From JBGUVL01 sp045134375 (GTDB lineage: Bacteria; Bacillota_I; Bacilli_A; Erysipelotrichales; Erysipelotrichaceae): a stretch of 26,188 nt of DNA. Positions 7,388 through 14,919 of the stretch are shown here, piece after piece. Positions within the stretch are counted from its first letter, which is position 1. Every line of letters starts with the position of its first letter. A program made the translations under genes and the position numbers. The stretch is taken from assembly GCA_045134375.1 (NCBI GenBank), contig JBGUVL010000053.1, forward strand, positions 1-26,188, given 5' to 3'. The notes below the pieces were generated by a model that was given only the letters and a program-made list of their open reading frames with translations, was not told where the DNA came from and did not search any database.

Positions 7388-8363
7388 ACACATACTCCTT
7401 TTCTAATTTATGATATTGCACTTTTACATGAATTTTTTTCTTTTGTTTATCAAAATATAAGAAAATTGCATCATGATCCTGCTTTTTAATTGTTAGTGTT
7501 AGATCGGAAGGAATATGATAGATATGATGATCAATAAGATAGTTTCCTTTATTGATCAATGTCACTGTTTCATATTTTTCATAAGCATCTTCATGTAATA
7601 ACTCATGAAGATGAAAGTCATCAAAAGCATTTAATGTTACTACTACAATCTCTGTGTTTTCTTTCTTACTTGTTGTTACAAGAGTTCTTTTTGCCTTTTT
7701 TGTATATCCCGTCTTCCCACCGGTTGCATAAAGATAATGATTTAAAAAACGATTTTTATTTTTCATGTATTTACCGTTTGAACATCGATATTCTTTTGTT
7801 CCTGTAATCTTTCGAAATGTATCATTTTGCATCGCATAACTCATGAGTAAAGCCATATCACAACTCGATGAGATATTCCCCCCATCTTCTTCATCCAAAC
7901 CACTTGGATTATGAAAAATACTTTGTTTCATGCCAATATCGTTCGCCTTACGATTCATCATTTCCACAAAATGATCAACTTCACCTCCAACATGCGTAGC
8001 CAGTAATATTGCCGCATCGTTTCCAGAACGAAGCAACAAACCATACAAGAGATCTAATATCGAATATTGATCGCCTTTTTGTAAATAAAGCGAAGATCCC
8101 TCTACGAAATCGATTTGATCATTGATGATAATTGTGTCATCTAAATTTCCTTCTTCAATGACAATAATCGCTGTCATTATTTTCGAAATGGAAGCGACAC
8201 TTTGCGTATACTCTGGACGACTATTTTTTAAAATCCTATTATCTTTCATGCTCATCACACAATAGCTTCCCAAAACCTCTTCTTTTTCTATCGATATTTC
8301 TTCTTTTTCAATTGGGAAAAAAAGCAAAGAACCACATAAGGATAAGTATAATAACCATTGCAT
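7380..8363 (-). CDS. dacB: D-alanyl-D-alanine carboxypeptidase, DacB (PBP5*)-like
   Basis: This peptidase S11 family enzyme removes the terminal D-Ala of peptidoglycan stem peptides and so controls cross-linking. The N-terminal 16 residues are hydrophobic and look like an export signal. The three penicillin-binding motifs are intact: SISK (58-61), SGN (113-115) and KTG (217-219). At 327 residues it is short for the family. The C-terminal extension after about residue 270 is small, with a lysine-rich strand segment. Direct coupling to spmA-spmB points to the sporulation-specific cortex enzyme rather than the vegetative DacA. The ATG follows AGGTGA. Tandem terminators separate it from scpB. Confidence 0.88.
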   Translation of the reverse strand: MQWLLYLSLCGSLLFFPIEKEEISIEKEEVLGSYCVMSMKDNRILKNSRPEYTQSVASISKIMTAIIVIEEGNLDDTIIINDQIDFVEGSSLYLQKGDQYSILDLLYGLLLRSGNDAAILLATHVGGEVDHFVEMMNRKANDIGMKQSIFHNPSGLDEEDGGNISSSCDMALLMSYAMQNDTFRKITGTKEYRCSNGKYMKNKNRFLNHYLYATGGKTGYTKKAKRTLVTTSKKENTEIVVVTLNAFDDFHLHELLHEDAYEKYETVTLINKGNYLIDHHIYHIPSDLTLTIKKQDHDAIFLYFDKQKKKIHVKVQYHKLEKEYVYE

Positions 8364-8385
8364 GAAATCACCTGTTTTAGTGTAT

Positions 8386-8415
8386 GCAAAACAAAAACTT
8401 TCATTACTAATGAAA
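8386..8415 (-). terminator. second of tandem terminators after scpB
   Basis: TTTCATT (8399-8405) and AATGAAA (8409-8415) form a 7-bp stem with a 3-base loop. On the minus strand GTTTTTGTTTTG follows. It stands directly behind the scpB terminator and looks like a backup stop. Confidence 0.5.
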
Positions 8416-8442
8416 CAAAAAATAACACATTGCTGTGTTATT
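8416..8442 (-). terminator. intrinsic terminator of scpAB
   Basis: AATAACACA (8421-8429) pairs perfectly with TGTGTTATT (8434-8442) around a 4-base loop. A T-rich run follows on the minus strand. The 5' arm of the RNA hairpin includes the scpB stop codon at 8438-8440. Confidence 0.8.
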
Positions 8443-8974
8443 CGTTTTCAAAAAGATTCTGCATGCTTTCTTGTTTTACTTCCTTTAATTCTGGTAACTC
8501 ATCCAAACTTTCTAGCTGAAAAGAATCCATAAATTCTTCGGTAACCTCATAAAGAAATGGTCTTCCAGGAGCATCACTTCGCCCACATTCTTTAATAAGA
8601 CTTCTCGCGATTAATTTACGAATCATCATATCACATCCAACACCACGAATTTCTTCAATCTCACTACGAGTAATTGGTTGTTTATAAGCAATAATTGCTA
8701 AAGTTTCCAAAGCAGCGGAAGATAAGGTTGCCATTTTTGTTGAAGAAAATAATTTTTCTGCATAAGGATAGACAATTTCTTTTGTGACGAATTTGTATCT
8801 TCCTCCAAAATGAACAATTTCGATACCATGCTCTTCTTCTAAATAGTCATCCATCATTTGATGAATATTTTTTTGTAGTGCTTCTTCGTTAATTGACAAA
8901 GCATCACACAACTGTTTCTCACTCAATCCTTCATCTCCACTTAAAAATAATAAGCCTTCTAATATTTTACGCAT
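8438..8974 (-). CDS. scpB: segregation and condensation protein B
   Basis: ScpB dimers bind the kleisin ScpA and regulate the SMC complex that compacts and separates chromosomes. The 178-residue protein has the two winged-helix domains expected: the first starts RKILEGLLFLSGDEGLSEKQL, and the second contains ALETLAIIAYKQPITRSEIE and the RGV...MIRKLIARSLIKE run. GRPFLYEVTEEFMDSF is near the C-terminus. It overlaps scpA by 8 bases, as is common, so the two are translated together. Its stop codon is built into the terminator stem. Confidence 0.96.
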   Translation of the reverse strand: MRKILEGLLFLSGDEGLSEKQLCDALSINEEALQKNIHQMMDDYLEEEHGIEIVHFGGRYKFVTKEIVYPYAEKLFSSTKMATLSSAALETLAIIAYKQPITRSEIEEIRGVGCDMMIRKLIARSLIKECGRSDAPGRPFLYEVTEEFMDSFQLESLDELPELKEVKQESMQNLFENE

Positions 8975-9701
8975 TTGTTTCTGCTCCTCTCATCAACCAA
9001 ATGTCATCATTATTAATATAGAATGTTAAAAAGCCATGACGAATCATATCAAGAATTGCTAGAAAAGAAATAATGACCATATGAAGGCTGGTACAATCAT
9101 CACAAAGTTGTTCAAAAGTTATTTTCCCTTCTATCGTCATAAAACGACTTCTTATTTGAGCATCTCTTTCTTCAACTGACATTTCTTTAACTTGCATCGT
9201 TGTTTCTTGCACTACTTCTAAAGACATTCTACGAATGACGCGATTCATTGCTTTGATTAAATCATAAGGATTTCCATTCAATTCCTCTTCCATTACTTTA
9301 CTCATCCATTCATTCGTTTTTTCACTAATTGGTTTGCTCATTAATTTTTGTCGTTCTTCATATTTCTTCGAAAAATCTAAGGAAACCTCTTTAAAACGCT
9401 GATATTCTAAAAGACGTCGCACTAATTTATCTCGTTGATCTTCCTCATATTCCTCATTGATTTCTACTTTTTCTTTTGGCAGCAACTTTTTGCTTTTATA
9501 TTCAACCAACCCTGCCAACTCACTAAGAAACTCACTTGCAACTTCCAGATGTATATCTTCCATGGCATTTAAATAAGCTAAATATTGCTCACAAAGAACA
9601 TCCATATTGAGGTCAAAAAGATCTAATTTATTTTCTTTAATCAGATGTAACATTAAATCAAGTGGACCTTCAAAAGCATCAATTTTTATCGCAAATGCCA
9701 C
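8967..9701 (-). CDS. scpA: segregation and condensation protein A (kleisin)
   Basis: ScpA bridges the two heads of the SMC dimer. The 244-residue protein begins MAFAIKIDAFEGPLDLMLHL, the classic ScpA start with the FEGPLDLLLHLI motif. A glutamate/lysine-rich middle part follows, then a winged-helix C-terminal part that binds the SMC cap. The start codon is GTG (9699-9701), with GAGGTGA at suitable distance. A separate extended -10 promoter lies in the 36-base gap to spoVAF, so scpAB is expressed independently of the sporulation operon behind it. Confidence 0.96.
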   Translation of the reverse strand: MAFAIKIDAFEGPLDLMLHLIKENKLDLFDLNMDVLCEQYLAYLNAMEDIHLEVASEFLSELAGLVEYKSKKLLPKEKVEINEEYEEDQRDKLVRRLLEYQRFKEVSLDFSKKYEERQKLMSKPISEKTNEWMSKVMEEELNGNPYDLIKAMNRVIRRMSLEVVQETTMQVKEMSVEERDAQIRSRFMTIEGKITFEQLCDDCTSLHMVIISFLAILDMIRHGFLTFYINNDDIWLMRGAETNA

Positions 9702-9720
9702 AAAATCACCTCTGACCCTT

Positions 9721-9729
9721 ATTATAACA
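9721..9729 (-). promoter_or_regulatory. extended -10 promoter of scpAB
   Basis: On the minus strand TGTTATAAT combines a TGn extension with a perfect TATAAT box. It is 20 bases upstream of the scpA start. The -35 region (TTAAAG at 17 bases) is weak, as expected for extended -10 promoters. It overlaps the short spoVAF-scpA gap. Confidence 0.6.
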
Positions 9730-9737
9730 AATTCAAT

Positions 9738-11093
9738 CTACTTCTTTAACCCCCTTTTTATTTTAATTGGAGCCCCGATTAAAAGCCTTTGGATTTCCTT
9801 TATGTCAAAAGGAATCAACGGATATAAATAAGACATATAAATACTTTTCGTATGCATTAAAACAAAGAAGTGGAATAATAATCCAACACTAAATCCACTA
9901 AGTCCAAAACAAAGCGTTATCAATGAAAGCAAGATACGAAAGCATTTGTTGGCTAATGATAACTCATAATTAGGTGTTACATAATTACATACATTACACA
10001 ACACCACAAGAACTAAGATATCTTCACTATATAAATTCAATCCTACTGCACTTTCTCCTAAAAGAAAGATAAATAAAAAACCTAATACTCCACTAATTGC
10101 CTGTGGCGTATGAATGAAAGATAAACGAATCCATTCCACTAATAATTCAATTAACACTACCTGAAAAATCATCTCAGCCTGAGATATTTCTTCCATAATT
10201 GGTATTTGAAGTAATGTTGGATTTTTTGTTAATTGGGCAAGAAGCCATACTGGTAAAAGATAAAGAGAAAGGAAAATAGCCAACAAACGAATCAACCGTA
10301 TAAAAAGTCCAATTGTTGTTTCTTGCGTATATTCTTCGATTTGTTTCGTCATTTCAAAAAAAGTAGTTGGAAGAATCATGGCTGTAAAACTATTATCCAC
10401 CAAAACAATAATATAACCTTGCAATAAATGAATACCACAAACATCAGGACGTTCACAAAAACGAACATTTGGATAAGGATTATAACTTTTTCCAAAGAGC
10501 GCGTCGCTTAACGAACGTTCATAGATAACTTCTGTTATATTTACTTTACTTAACCTTTGTTCAAAATCATTTAACACTTGTTCCTCAACCAAACCTTCCA
10601 TATAGAGATACGCCACATCCGTTTTTGATGCAATTCCTTTTTGTTCAATTTTTACTTTCAAACGTGGATCCCGTATTCGACGTCGAATTAGACCAACATT
10701 TAAAATAATATTTTCAACAAATCCATCATGGCTACCACGAATTGATTGTTCATTGCTCGCCTCATTGGAAGGAGTATTAGGATAATTTCTAACTTCTAAA
10801 AGAAAAATATCATCTTGATATAACAACACACATTGTCCACTTAATAGGGCAATCAAACTATCATTTATTGTTTCCACTTTGCTGCAAGAACCACTATAAA
10901 CCGCAAGCTGTGAATCGAAATCATCGCTTTGGTAAATACCTTTGATTAATTCAATCAAGGCATCTGCATTACTTAAGCTATTGAGAAAACATAAAAAGCA
11001 ATACTCTTCTTTTACCTTTATTTCACGATAAGTGATATCAAAACCTCCGTTTATTTTGGCTTTTAATTCATTTTTATTCAATTGATAACTCAT
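9738..11093 (-). CDS. spoVAF: stage V sporulation protein AF, GerA-family membrane protein
   Basis: SpoVAF resembles the A subunit of germinant receptors and accompanies the SpoVA dipicolinate channel in the spore inner membrane. The 451-residue protein has a soluble N-terminal half of about 235 residues with RGSHDGFVENI and NVGLIRRRIRD. The family signature NPYPNVRFCERPDV and the GYIIVLVDNSFTAMILPTTF stretch follow, and then four to six membrane helices. It is somewhat shorter than the B. subtilis protein, mainly at the C-terminus. The ATG overlaps the spoVAE stop as ATGA. It is the last gene of the sigma-G operon that starts at the DUF421 gene. Confidence 0.92.
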   Translation of the reverse strand: MSYQLNKNELKAKINGGFDITYREIKVKEEYCFLCFLNSLSNADALIELIKGIYQSDDFDSQLAVYSGSCSKVETINDSLIALLSGQCVLLYQDDIFLLEVRNYPNTPSNEASNEQSIRGSHDGFVENIILNVGLIRRRIRDPRLKVKIEQKGIASKTDVAYLYMEGLVEEQVLNDFEQRLSKVNITEVIYERSLSDALFGKSYNPYPNVRFCERPDVCGIHLLQGYIIVLVDNSFTAMILPTTFFEMTKQIEEYTQETTIGLFIRLIRLLAIFLSLYLLPVWLLAQLTKNPTLLQIPIMEEISQAEMIFQVVLIELLVEWIRLSFIHTPQAISGVLGFLFIFLLGESAVGLNLYSEDILVLVVLCNVCNYVTPNYELSLANKCFRILLSLITLCFGLSGFSVGLLFHFFVLMHTKSIYMSYLYPLIPFDIKEIQRLLIGAPIKIKRGLKK

Positions 11094-11440
11094 GATTTTG
11101 GTTTAAAAAGCACGGCAGTTAAAAAAGCAAAGAAAATAGCTGCAGTAATACCTGGTGTAACCATATCAAACATGCCAACCGCCATTCCTAAAAATCCCAT
11201 ATCTTTAACATTTGCCATTGCAGCATGCATTAATGAATGTCCAAAGCTTAAAATAGGTATACTAGCCCCCATTCCAGCAAAGTTGATTAAAATATCATAG
11301 ATGTGAAAAAAATCCAAAAAGGCTCCTATCACAACAAAAAGGCTTGTAATATGTCCTGGAGTTAATTTGGTATTATCATATATTATTTGTCCAATCATAC
11401 ATACAATACCACAAAATAAAAATGCTCTTAGATAGATCAT
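11090..11440 (-). CDS. spoVAE: stage V sporulation protein AE
   Basis: The 116-residue integral membrane protein is one of the SpoVA subunits (AEb type) that move dipicolinic acid into the developing spore and release it in germination. It has about four membrane segments and the conserved polar loops DNTKLTPGHITSLFVVIGA and GASIPILSFGHSLMHAA, with GFLGMAVGMFDMVTPGITAA near the end. It resembles SpoVAC, its distant homologue. AAGGAGG precedes the ATG, and the start overlaps the spoVAD stop as ATGA. The small soluble AEa subunit gene seen in Bacillus is not present here. Confidence 0.93.
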   Translation of the reverse strand: MIYLRAFLFCGIVCMIGQIIYDNTKLTPGHITSLFVVIGAFLDFFHIYDILINFAGMGASIPILSFGHSLMHAAMANVKDMGFLGMAVGMFDMVTPGITAAIFFAFLTAVLFKPKS

Positions 11441-12432
11441 TTTCTTTTCCTCCTTTCATACTCAATCGCATGTGCAATCACTGGGATACTCTCTTTTTGT
11501 TGCGTTAGAATAGGAGACAACAGAGTCCCTGTTGCAATTACTAAAAGATGATTCCATACTCCCTTTTCAAGATTATCCAATAGTAGAGTCATAGAAACAC
11601 ACATACTGCATGCACAACCACTGCCACCAGCAAATACCGGCTGCTTGTTAATGTCATAAATCAACAAACCACAGTCATTAAGGCGATTATCAATTTCCAT
11701 ATTTGCTTCTAAAAGAAGATCGCAAAGCATAGAAAACCCTATTTTTGAAAGATCACCAGTCACAATTGCATCGTAATCTTGAATCGTTTGTTTTCGATTT
11801 TTTAAATGTTCTTTTAGTGTTTCAAAAGCAGCAGGTGCCATTGCTTTACCCATATCATTTGCATCACTGTAATTCCAATCAATAACATTCCCTACTGTGA
11901 ATGCTGACACCTTGATATTAGTCGGTGACTTCCCAAGAATAATAGCTCCGGCCCCACTCACTGTGTAGGTTGTTGACACTTTTTTTTGCACTCCATATTC
12001 ATTAGGATAACGAAACTGTCGTTCGGCACAAGCATTATGAGAAGAAGTAAAGCAAAGCACATGATCAAAGCCATGTTCAACCAACAAACTTCCTTCTCCA
12101 ATCACTAAAGAAGAGGTAGCACAAGCGGCATACATTCCCAAAAACGAGATTGGAACTTCTCGTATAAAATAATGTGAAGTTGCTAATTGATTGATTAAAT
12201 CTCCCCCAACAGCAAAAGAAATGTCAGTTTGTTTTAATCTTGCTTTCCGAATAGCAGCATCGCATGCATCTTTTACCATTTTTCGCTCGGCACTTTCGTA
12301 ATTTTTTTCTCCACAATAAAAATCACTGTACGTTTGATCAAACAGGTTGCCAAGAGGTCCTTCGCTTTCCAATACTCCAGCAACACTTGCCCTTGATGTT
12401 ACATAAACATTGTAAAAAATTATTGTTTTCAT
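11437..12432 (-). CDS. spoVAD: stage V sporulation protein AD
   Basis: SpoVAD is the dipicolinate-binding SpoVA subunit, with a thiolase-like fold, on the outer face of the spore inner membrane. It begins KTIIFYNVYVTSRASVAG and contains EGPLGNLFDQTY, the thiolase-type cysteine region LGMYAACATSS (Cys about 104), and the glycine-rich VFAGGSGCACS. The open frame extends 19 codons further upstream into spoVAC, but that extension does not resemble the family. The ATG at 12430-12432 overlaps the spoVAC stop as ATGA, giving 331 residues, close to the usual length. Coupling to spoVAC and spoVAE agrees with their joint function. Confidence 0.95.
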   Translation of the reverse strand: MKTIIFYNVYVTSRASVAGVLESEGPLGNLFDQTYSDFYCGEKNYESAERKMVKDACDAAIRKARLKQTDISFAVGGDLINQLATSHYFIREVPISFLGMYAACATSSLVIGEGSLLVEHGFDHVLCFTSSHNACAERQFRYPNEYGVQKKVSTTYTVSGAGAIILGKSPTNIKVSAFTVGNVIDWNYSDANDMGKAMAPAAFETLKEHLKNRKQTIQDYDAIVTGDLSKIGFSMLCDLLLEANMEIDNRLNDCGLLIYDINKQPVFAGGSGCACSMCVSMTLLLDNLEKGVWNHLLVIATGTLLSPILTQQKESIPVIAHAIEYERRKRK

Positions 12433-12869
12433 ATTCCCAAAAAATAGCGAAGGATACCTAAAATATAAACAGAAACAATACCATAACAAATCACTGAACC
12501 TGCAAGTTTAAACATGTTTGAACCAATTCCATAAATTGGTCCTTCACTTTTTCCTTCGAGTGCACAGCTAGCCAATGCATTTGCAAAACCAGAAATGGGA
12601 ATAAATAATCCAGCCCCACAAAATTGAGCCAAATTGTCATATATGCCAATTCCAGTTACAAATGCAGTTAACATAATTATAATTATGATAACAAAAGAAG
12701 ATGCATTGGAAACACTAAAATCCATCATCTCATTCAAATACTGGAAAAGTAATTGTGCTAATACAGCCATAATTCCACCACTAATAAATGCTTTGATCGC
12801 ATTTTTAACTCGATGTGTAGGTAATTGGTGACGTTGTGCAACGGTATTGTATATTTTTTTTTGCTGCAT
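12429..12869 (-). CDS. spoVAC: stage V sporulation protein AC
   Basis: SpoVAC is the channel subunit; in B. subtilis it behaves as a mechanosensitive pore releasing dipicolinate. The 146-residue protein has a basic N-terminus (HQLPTHRVKNAIKAFISGG) and then about four membrane helices. Conserved turns include GAGLFIPISGFANALASCALE and GIGSNMFKLAGSVI. The frame is open for 20 more codons upstream, overlapping the DUF421 gene. However, the ATG at 12867-12869 has a perfect AGGAGG 7 bases before it and gives the family length. Confidence 0.94.
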   Translation of the reverse strand: MQQKKIYNTVAQRHQLPTHRVKNAIKAFISGGIMAVLAQLLFQYLNEMMDFSVSNASSFVIIIIIMLTAFVTGIGIYDNLAQFCGAGLFIPISGFANALASCALEGKSEGPIYGIGSNMFKLAGSVICYGIVSVYILGILRYFLGI

Positions 12870-12883
12870 ATTTAATCCTCCTA

Positions 12884-13540
12884 TCATTCTTTTTCTAAAA
12901 TGTACAATCCTTTTTTTAGTACCATGCATAGAAATATATTGGATTCATCCTCATACCCATTCTCTTTCAATTGATCATAGAGCCATTCTTTCGTTTTGTT
13001 CAAATCGCTTAATACATTTTGATTAACCTTTCGATCTAAAATTACCGGCATTGGATGCGCTAAGAAACAATTTTCTTTTTTTATCACAGATAAATTTCCA
13101 CTATTTTCTAATATTGCAAAACCCACCTCATTTAAACAATTTATTTCTTTTTCTCGCAACTGGGATAGTAGATCATCTAAATTGTAACGTTGTTTCTTCA
13201 TTTCTTGCTGATTCAAATTTCCATCATAGATTAAAATAACTGGCTTTCCATCAATAAAATCACGCAATGCCTTACTTTTTAGTAGAAGGAAAGAAAGTGT
13301 AATCTGTAATAGTACTAATGTTACTATGGGAACCAAAGCTCTCATGATGGATTTGTCAGTTTCACTCACAGCTAATGCTAATAATTCTGACATTACTAAA
13401 TAAATGACAATATCAAATACCGATAGTTCCCCTACCTCTCGCTTTCCCATAAACCGTAATGCAATAATCAAGATAAAATAGAAACCTACACTACGATATA
13501 TCAAGTTTAAGTAATCAAAAATAATATCCCTCCCAATCAT
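12884..13540 (-). CDS. DUF421 (YetF-type) membrane protein heading the spoVA operon
   Basis: DUF421 proteins have about three N-terminal membrane helices and a soluble alpha/beta domain. Here the helices cover about residues 12-85, with the family motif GKREVGELSVFDIVIYLV between the first two. DGKPVILIYDGNLN and the LDDLLSQLREKEI segment mark the soluble domain. Members such as YetF and 2Duf have been tied to the Bacillus spore inner membrane and to germination or heat resistance. The ATG at 13538-13540 is chosen because AAAGGTG lies 6 bases upstream; an in-frame GTG overlaps that site. It is 14 bases before spoVAC and downstream of a sigma-G promoter, so forespore expression is inferred. 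Confidence 0.9.
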   Translation of the reverse strand: MIGRDIIFDYLNLIYRSVGFYFILIIALRFMGKREVGELSVFDIVIYLVMSELLALAVSETDKSIMRALVPIVTLVLLQITLSFLLLKSKALRDFIDGKPVILIYDGNLNQQEMKKQRYNLDDLLSQLREKEINCLNEVGFAILENSGNLSVIKKENCFLAHPMPVILDRKVNQNVLSDLNKTKEWLYDQLKENGYEDESNIFLCMVLKKGLYILEKE

Positions 13541-13580
13541 AAATGGCACCTTTTTTTCATAAAAATGAATGAGGTGAACA

Positions 13581-13928
13581 ATGAAAGTGAATCAATCAAC
13601 AGCACTGCTTGCACAAAGTACTGCTATTTATTATCTTTCATGTATAGTATGGACATTCGTTTTTTCAATATTCTATTATTTTCACATGATAAAGGATCCT
13701 TTTTTTCAATATGGATTATGGCTTTTTAGTATTATGTCTGCTCTTTTCGGATCAATTTATCTAATAAAAAAAGCAGAAAAAAAGACACTGTTTTTTCTAC
13801 TAGGATTTTTATCACTCCTATTGATCGTTAGTTTAACAGTATCTTTTTCATTCACTCACTTGATTTTCTCAATTTCTCGCTTTTTTATTACTACAATAAT
13901 TTCATTATTCATTTTCTTGCGCAAATAA
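13581..13928 (+). CDS. small four-helix membrane protein, possibly TIGR04086/YrzE-like
   Basis: This 115-residue protein is strongly hydrophobic, with four predicted membrane helices (about 10-35, 42-62, 68-90, 92-113) and a KKAEKK loop between helices two and three. GAGGTGA precedes the ATG. The layout fits the TIGR04086/YrzE family, whose B. subtilis gene also lies near ruvAB. The assignment rests on size, topology and place, not on a firm motif. It is divergent from the DUF421-spoVA operon by 40 bases. Its last 24 bases overlap the end of ruvB on the opposite strand. The sigma-G promoter of the spoVA operon lies inside its antisense strand. Confidence 0.65.
   Translation: MKVNQSTALLAQSTAIYYLSCIVWTFVFSIFYYFHMIKDPFFQYGLWLFSIMSALFGSIYLIKKAEKKTLFFLLGFLSLLLIVSLTVSFSFTHLIFSISRFFITTIISLFIFLRK
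13645..13673 (-). promoter_or_regulatory. sigma-G promoter of the DUF421-spoVA operon
   Basis: On the minus strand GAATA (13669-13673) and CATACTA (13645-13651) are separated by exactly 17 bases. Both fit the B. subtilis sigma-G consensus GHATR-17/18-CATNHTA at every position. Transcription would start near 13638, giving a leader of about 98 bases before the DUF421 gene. spoVA operons are classical sigma-G targets, so the context supports the call. The site lies within the divergent membrane-protein gene. Confidence 0.75.
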
Positions 13929-14918
13929 ATCAGCTTGATGAGCAAAGCCCAAATGTGCATATGCTTTTTCAGTTGCCATTCGTCCCCTTGGTGTACGGTT
14001 AATGAAACCAATTTGAAGCAAATATGGCTCATAAACATCTTCTAATGTCATTGCTTCTTCTCCAATAGAAGCAGCCAAAGCCTCAACTCCCACAGGACCA
14101 CCTTTAAATCTTTCGATAATTCCACGAAGATAGCGATAATCCACATCATCTAATCCAAGTTCATCAATTTTTAAGCGATTCAACGCATGGGAAGCTATTT
14201 CATAAGAAATAACACCATCGTTCATTACCTGTGCAAAATCACGGACTCTCCGAAATAGACGATTTGCTACTCGTGGAGTACCACGACTTCTTCTTGCAAT
14301 TTCAATAACGGCATCACCCTCAATTTCATTTCCCATAACGCGCGAAGTTCTTTGAATAATTTTGCATAAATCAGGTAAATCATAATAATTCAATTGCGAA
14401 ACGATTCCAAATCGATCCCTTAATGGGGCACTTAAATCACCGGCACGTGTAGTGGCTCCTACCAAGGTAAATGGAGGTAAATCGAGACGTACACTTCGTA
14501 CCATATTTTCTTTTCCAATTACAATATCAATGCAGTAATCCTCCATAGCAGGATAGAGGATTTCTTCAACCGCTTTGGAAAGACGATGAATCTCATCAAT
14601 AAAAAGCACGTCTCCTGCCTCTAATTGCGACAAAATAGCCGCAAGATCTCCCCCTTTTTCAATGGAAGGACCACTTGCTGTTTTGATATTTGTTCCCATT
14701 TCATTCGCAAGAATATAAGATAATGTCGTTTTTCCTAATCCCGGGGGACCATACAATAACACATGATCCAAGGCTTCATTTCTCTGCTTGGCAGCAGTTA
14801 AAAATACTTTTAGATTTTCTTTTAAATCTTTTTGTCCAATATATTCATCTAATGTTGATGGTCTTAACGAGGCATCTTCATCATAAACGAGTTCTTCATT
14901 GGAAATCACTCTTTCCAT
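13905..14918 (-). CDS. ruvB: Holliday junction branch migration helicase RuvB
   Basis: RuvB is the hexameric AAA+ motor that drives Holliday junction migration with RuvA. The 337-residue length is standard. The Walker A motif GPPGLGKT is at 57-64 and Walker B with LFIDEIHRL at about 105-113. Sensor 1 (GATTRAGDLSAPLRDRFG) and the C-terminal winged helix ending in TPRGRMATEKAYAHLG are intact. It follows ruvA after one base. Its last 24 bases overlap the 3' end of the convergent membrane gene, and no clear terminator is visible there. Confidence 0.98.
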   Translation of the reverse strand: MERVISNEELVYDEDASLRPSTLDEYIGQKDLKENLKVFLTAAKQRNEALDHVLLYGPPGLGKTTLSYILANEMGTNIKTASGPSIEKGGDLAAILSQLEAGDVLFIDEIHRLSKAVEEILYPAMEDYCIDIVIGKENMVRSVRLDLPPFTLVGATTRAGDLSAPLRDRFGIVSQLNYYDLPDLCKIIQRTSRVMGNEIEGDAVIEIARRSRGTPRVANRLFRRVRDFAQVMNDGVISYEIASHALNRLKIDELGLDDVDYRYLRGIIERFKGGPVGVEALAASIGEEAMTLEDVYEPYLLQIGFINRTPRGRMATEKAYAHLGFAHQADLFAQENE

Positions 14919-14919
14919 T

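Noticed and set aside
8379..8386. CATACACT on the minus strand before dacB, a perfect sigma-E -10 match
   Set aside because: The start of transcription would fall inside the dacB Shine-Dalgarno (8368-8373), and no sigma-E -35 is visible at the right spacing. It may be chance, although dacB is sigma-E controlled in B. subtilis.
12433..12489. Nineteen-codon upstream extension of spoVAD
   Set aside because: It overlaps spoVAC, does not resemble the family, and the ATGA junction at 12429-12432 is the natural start.
12870..12929. Twenty-codon upstream extension of spoVAC into the DUF421 gene
   Set aside because: A perfect AGGAGG stands 7 bases before the internal ATG at 12867-12869, and that start gives the normal SpoVAC length.
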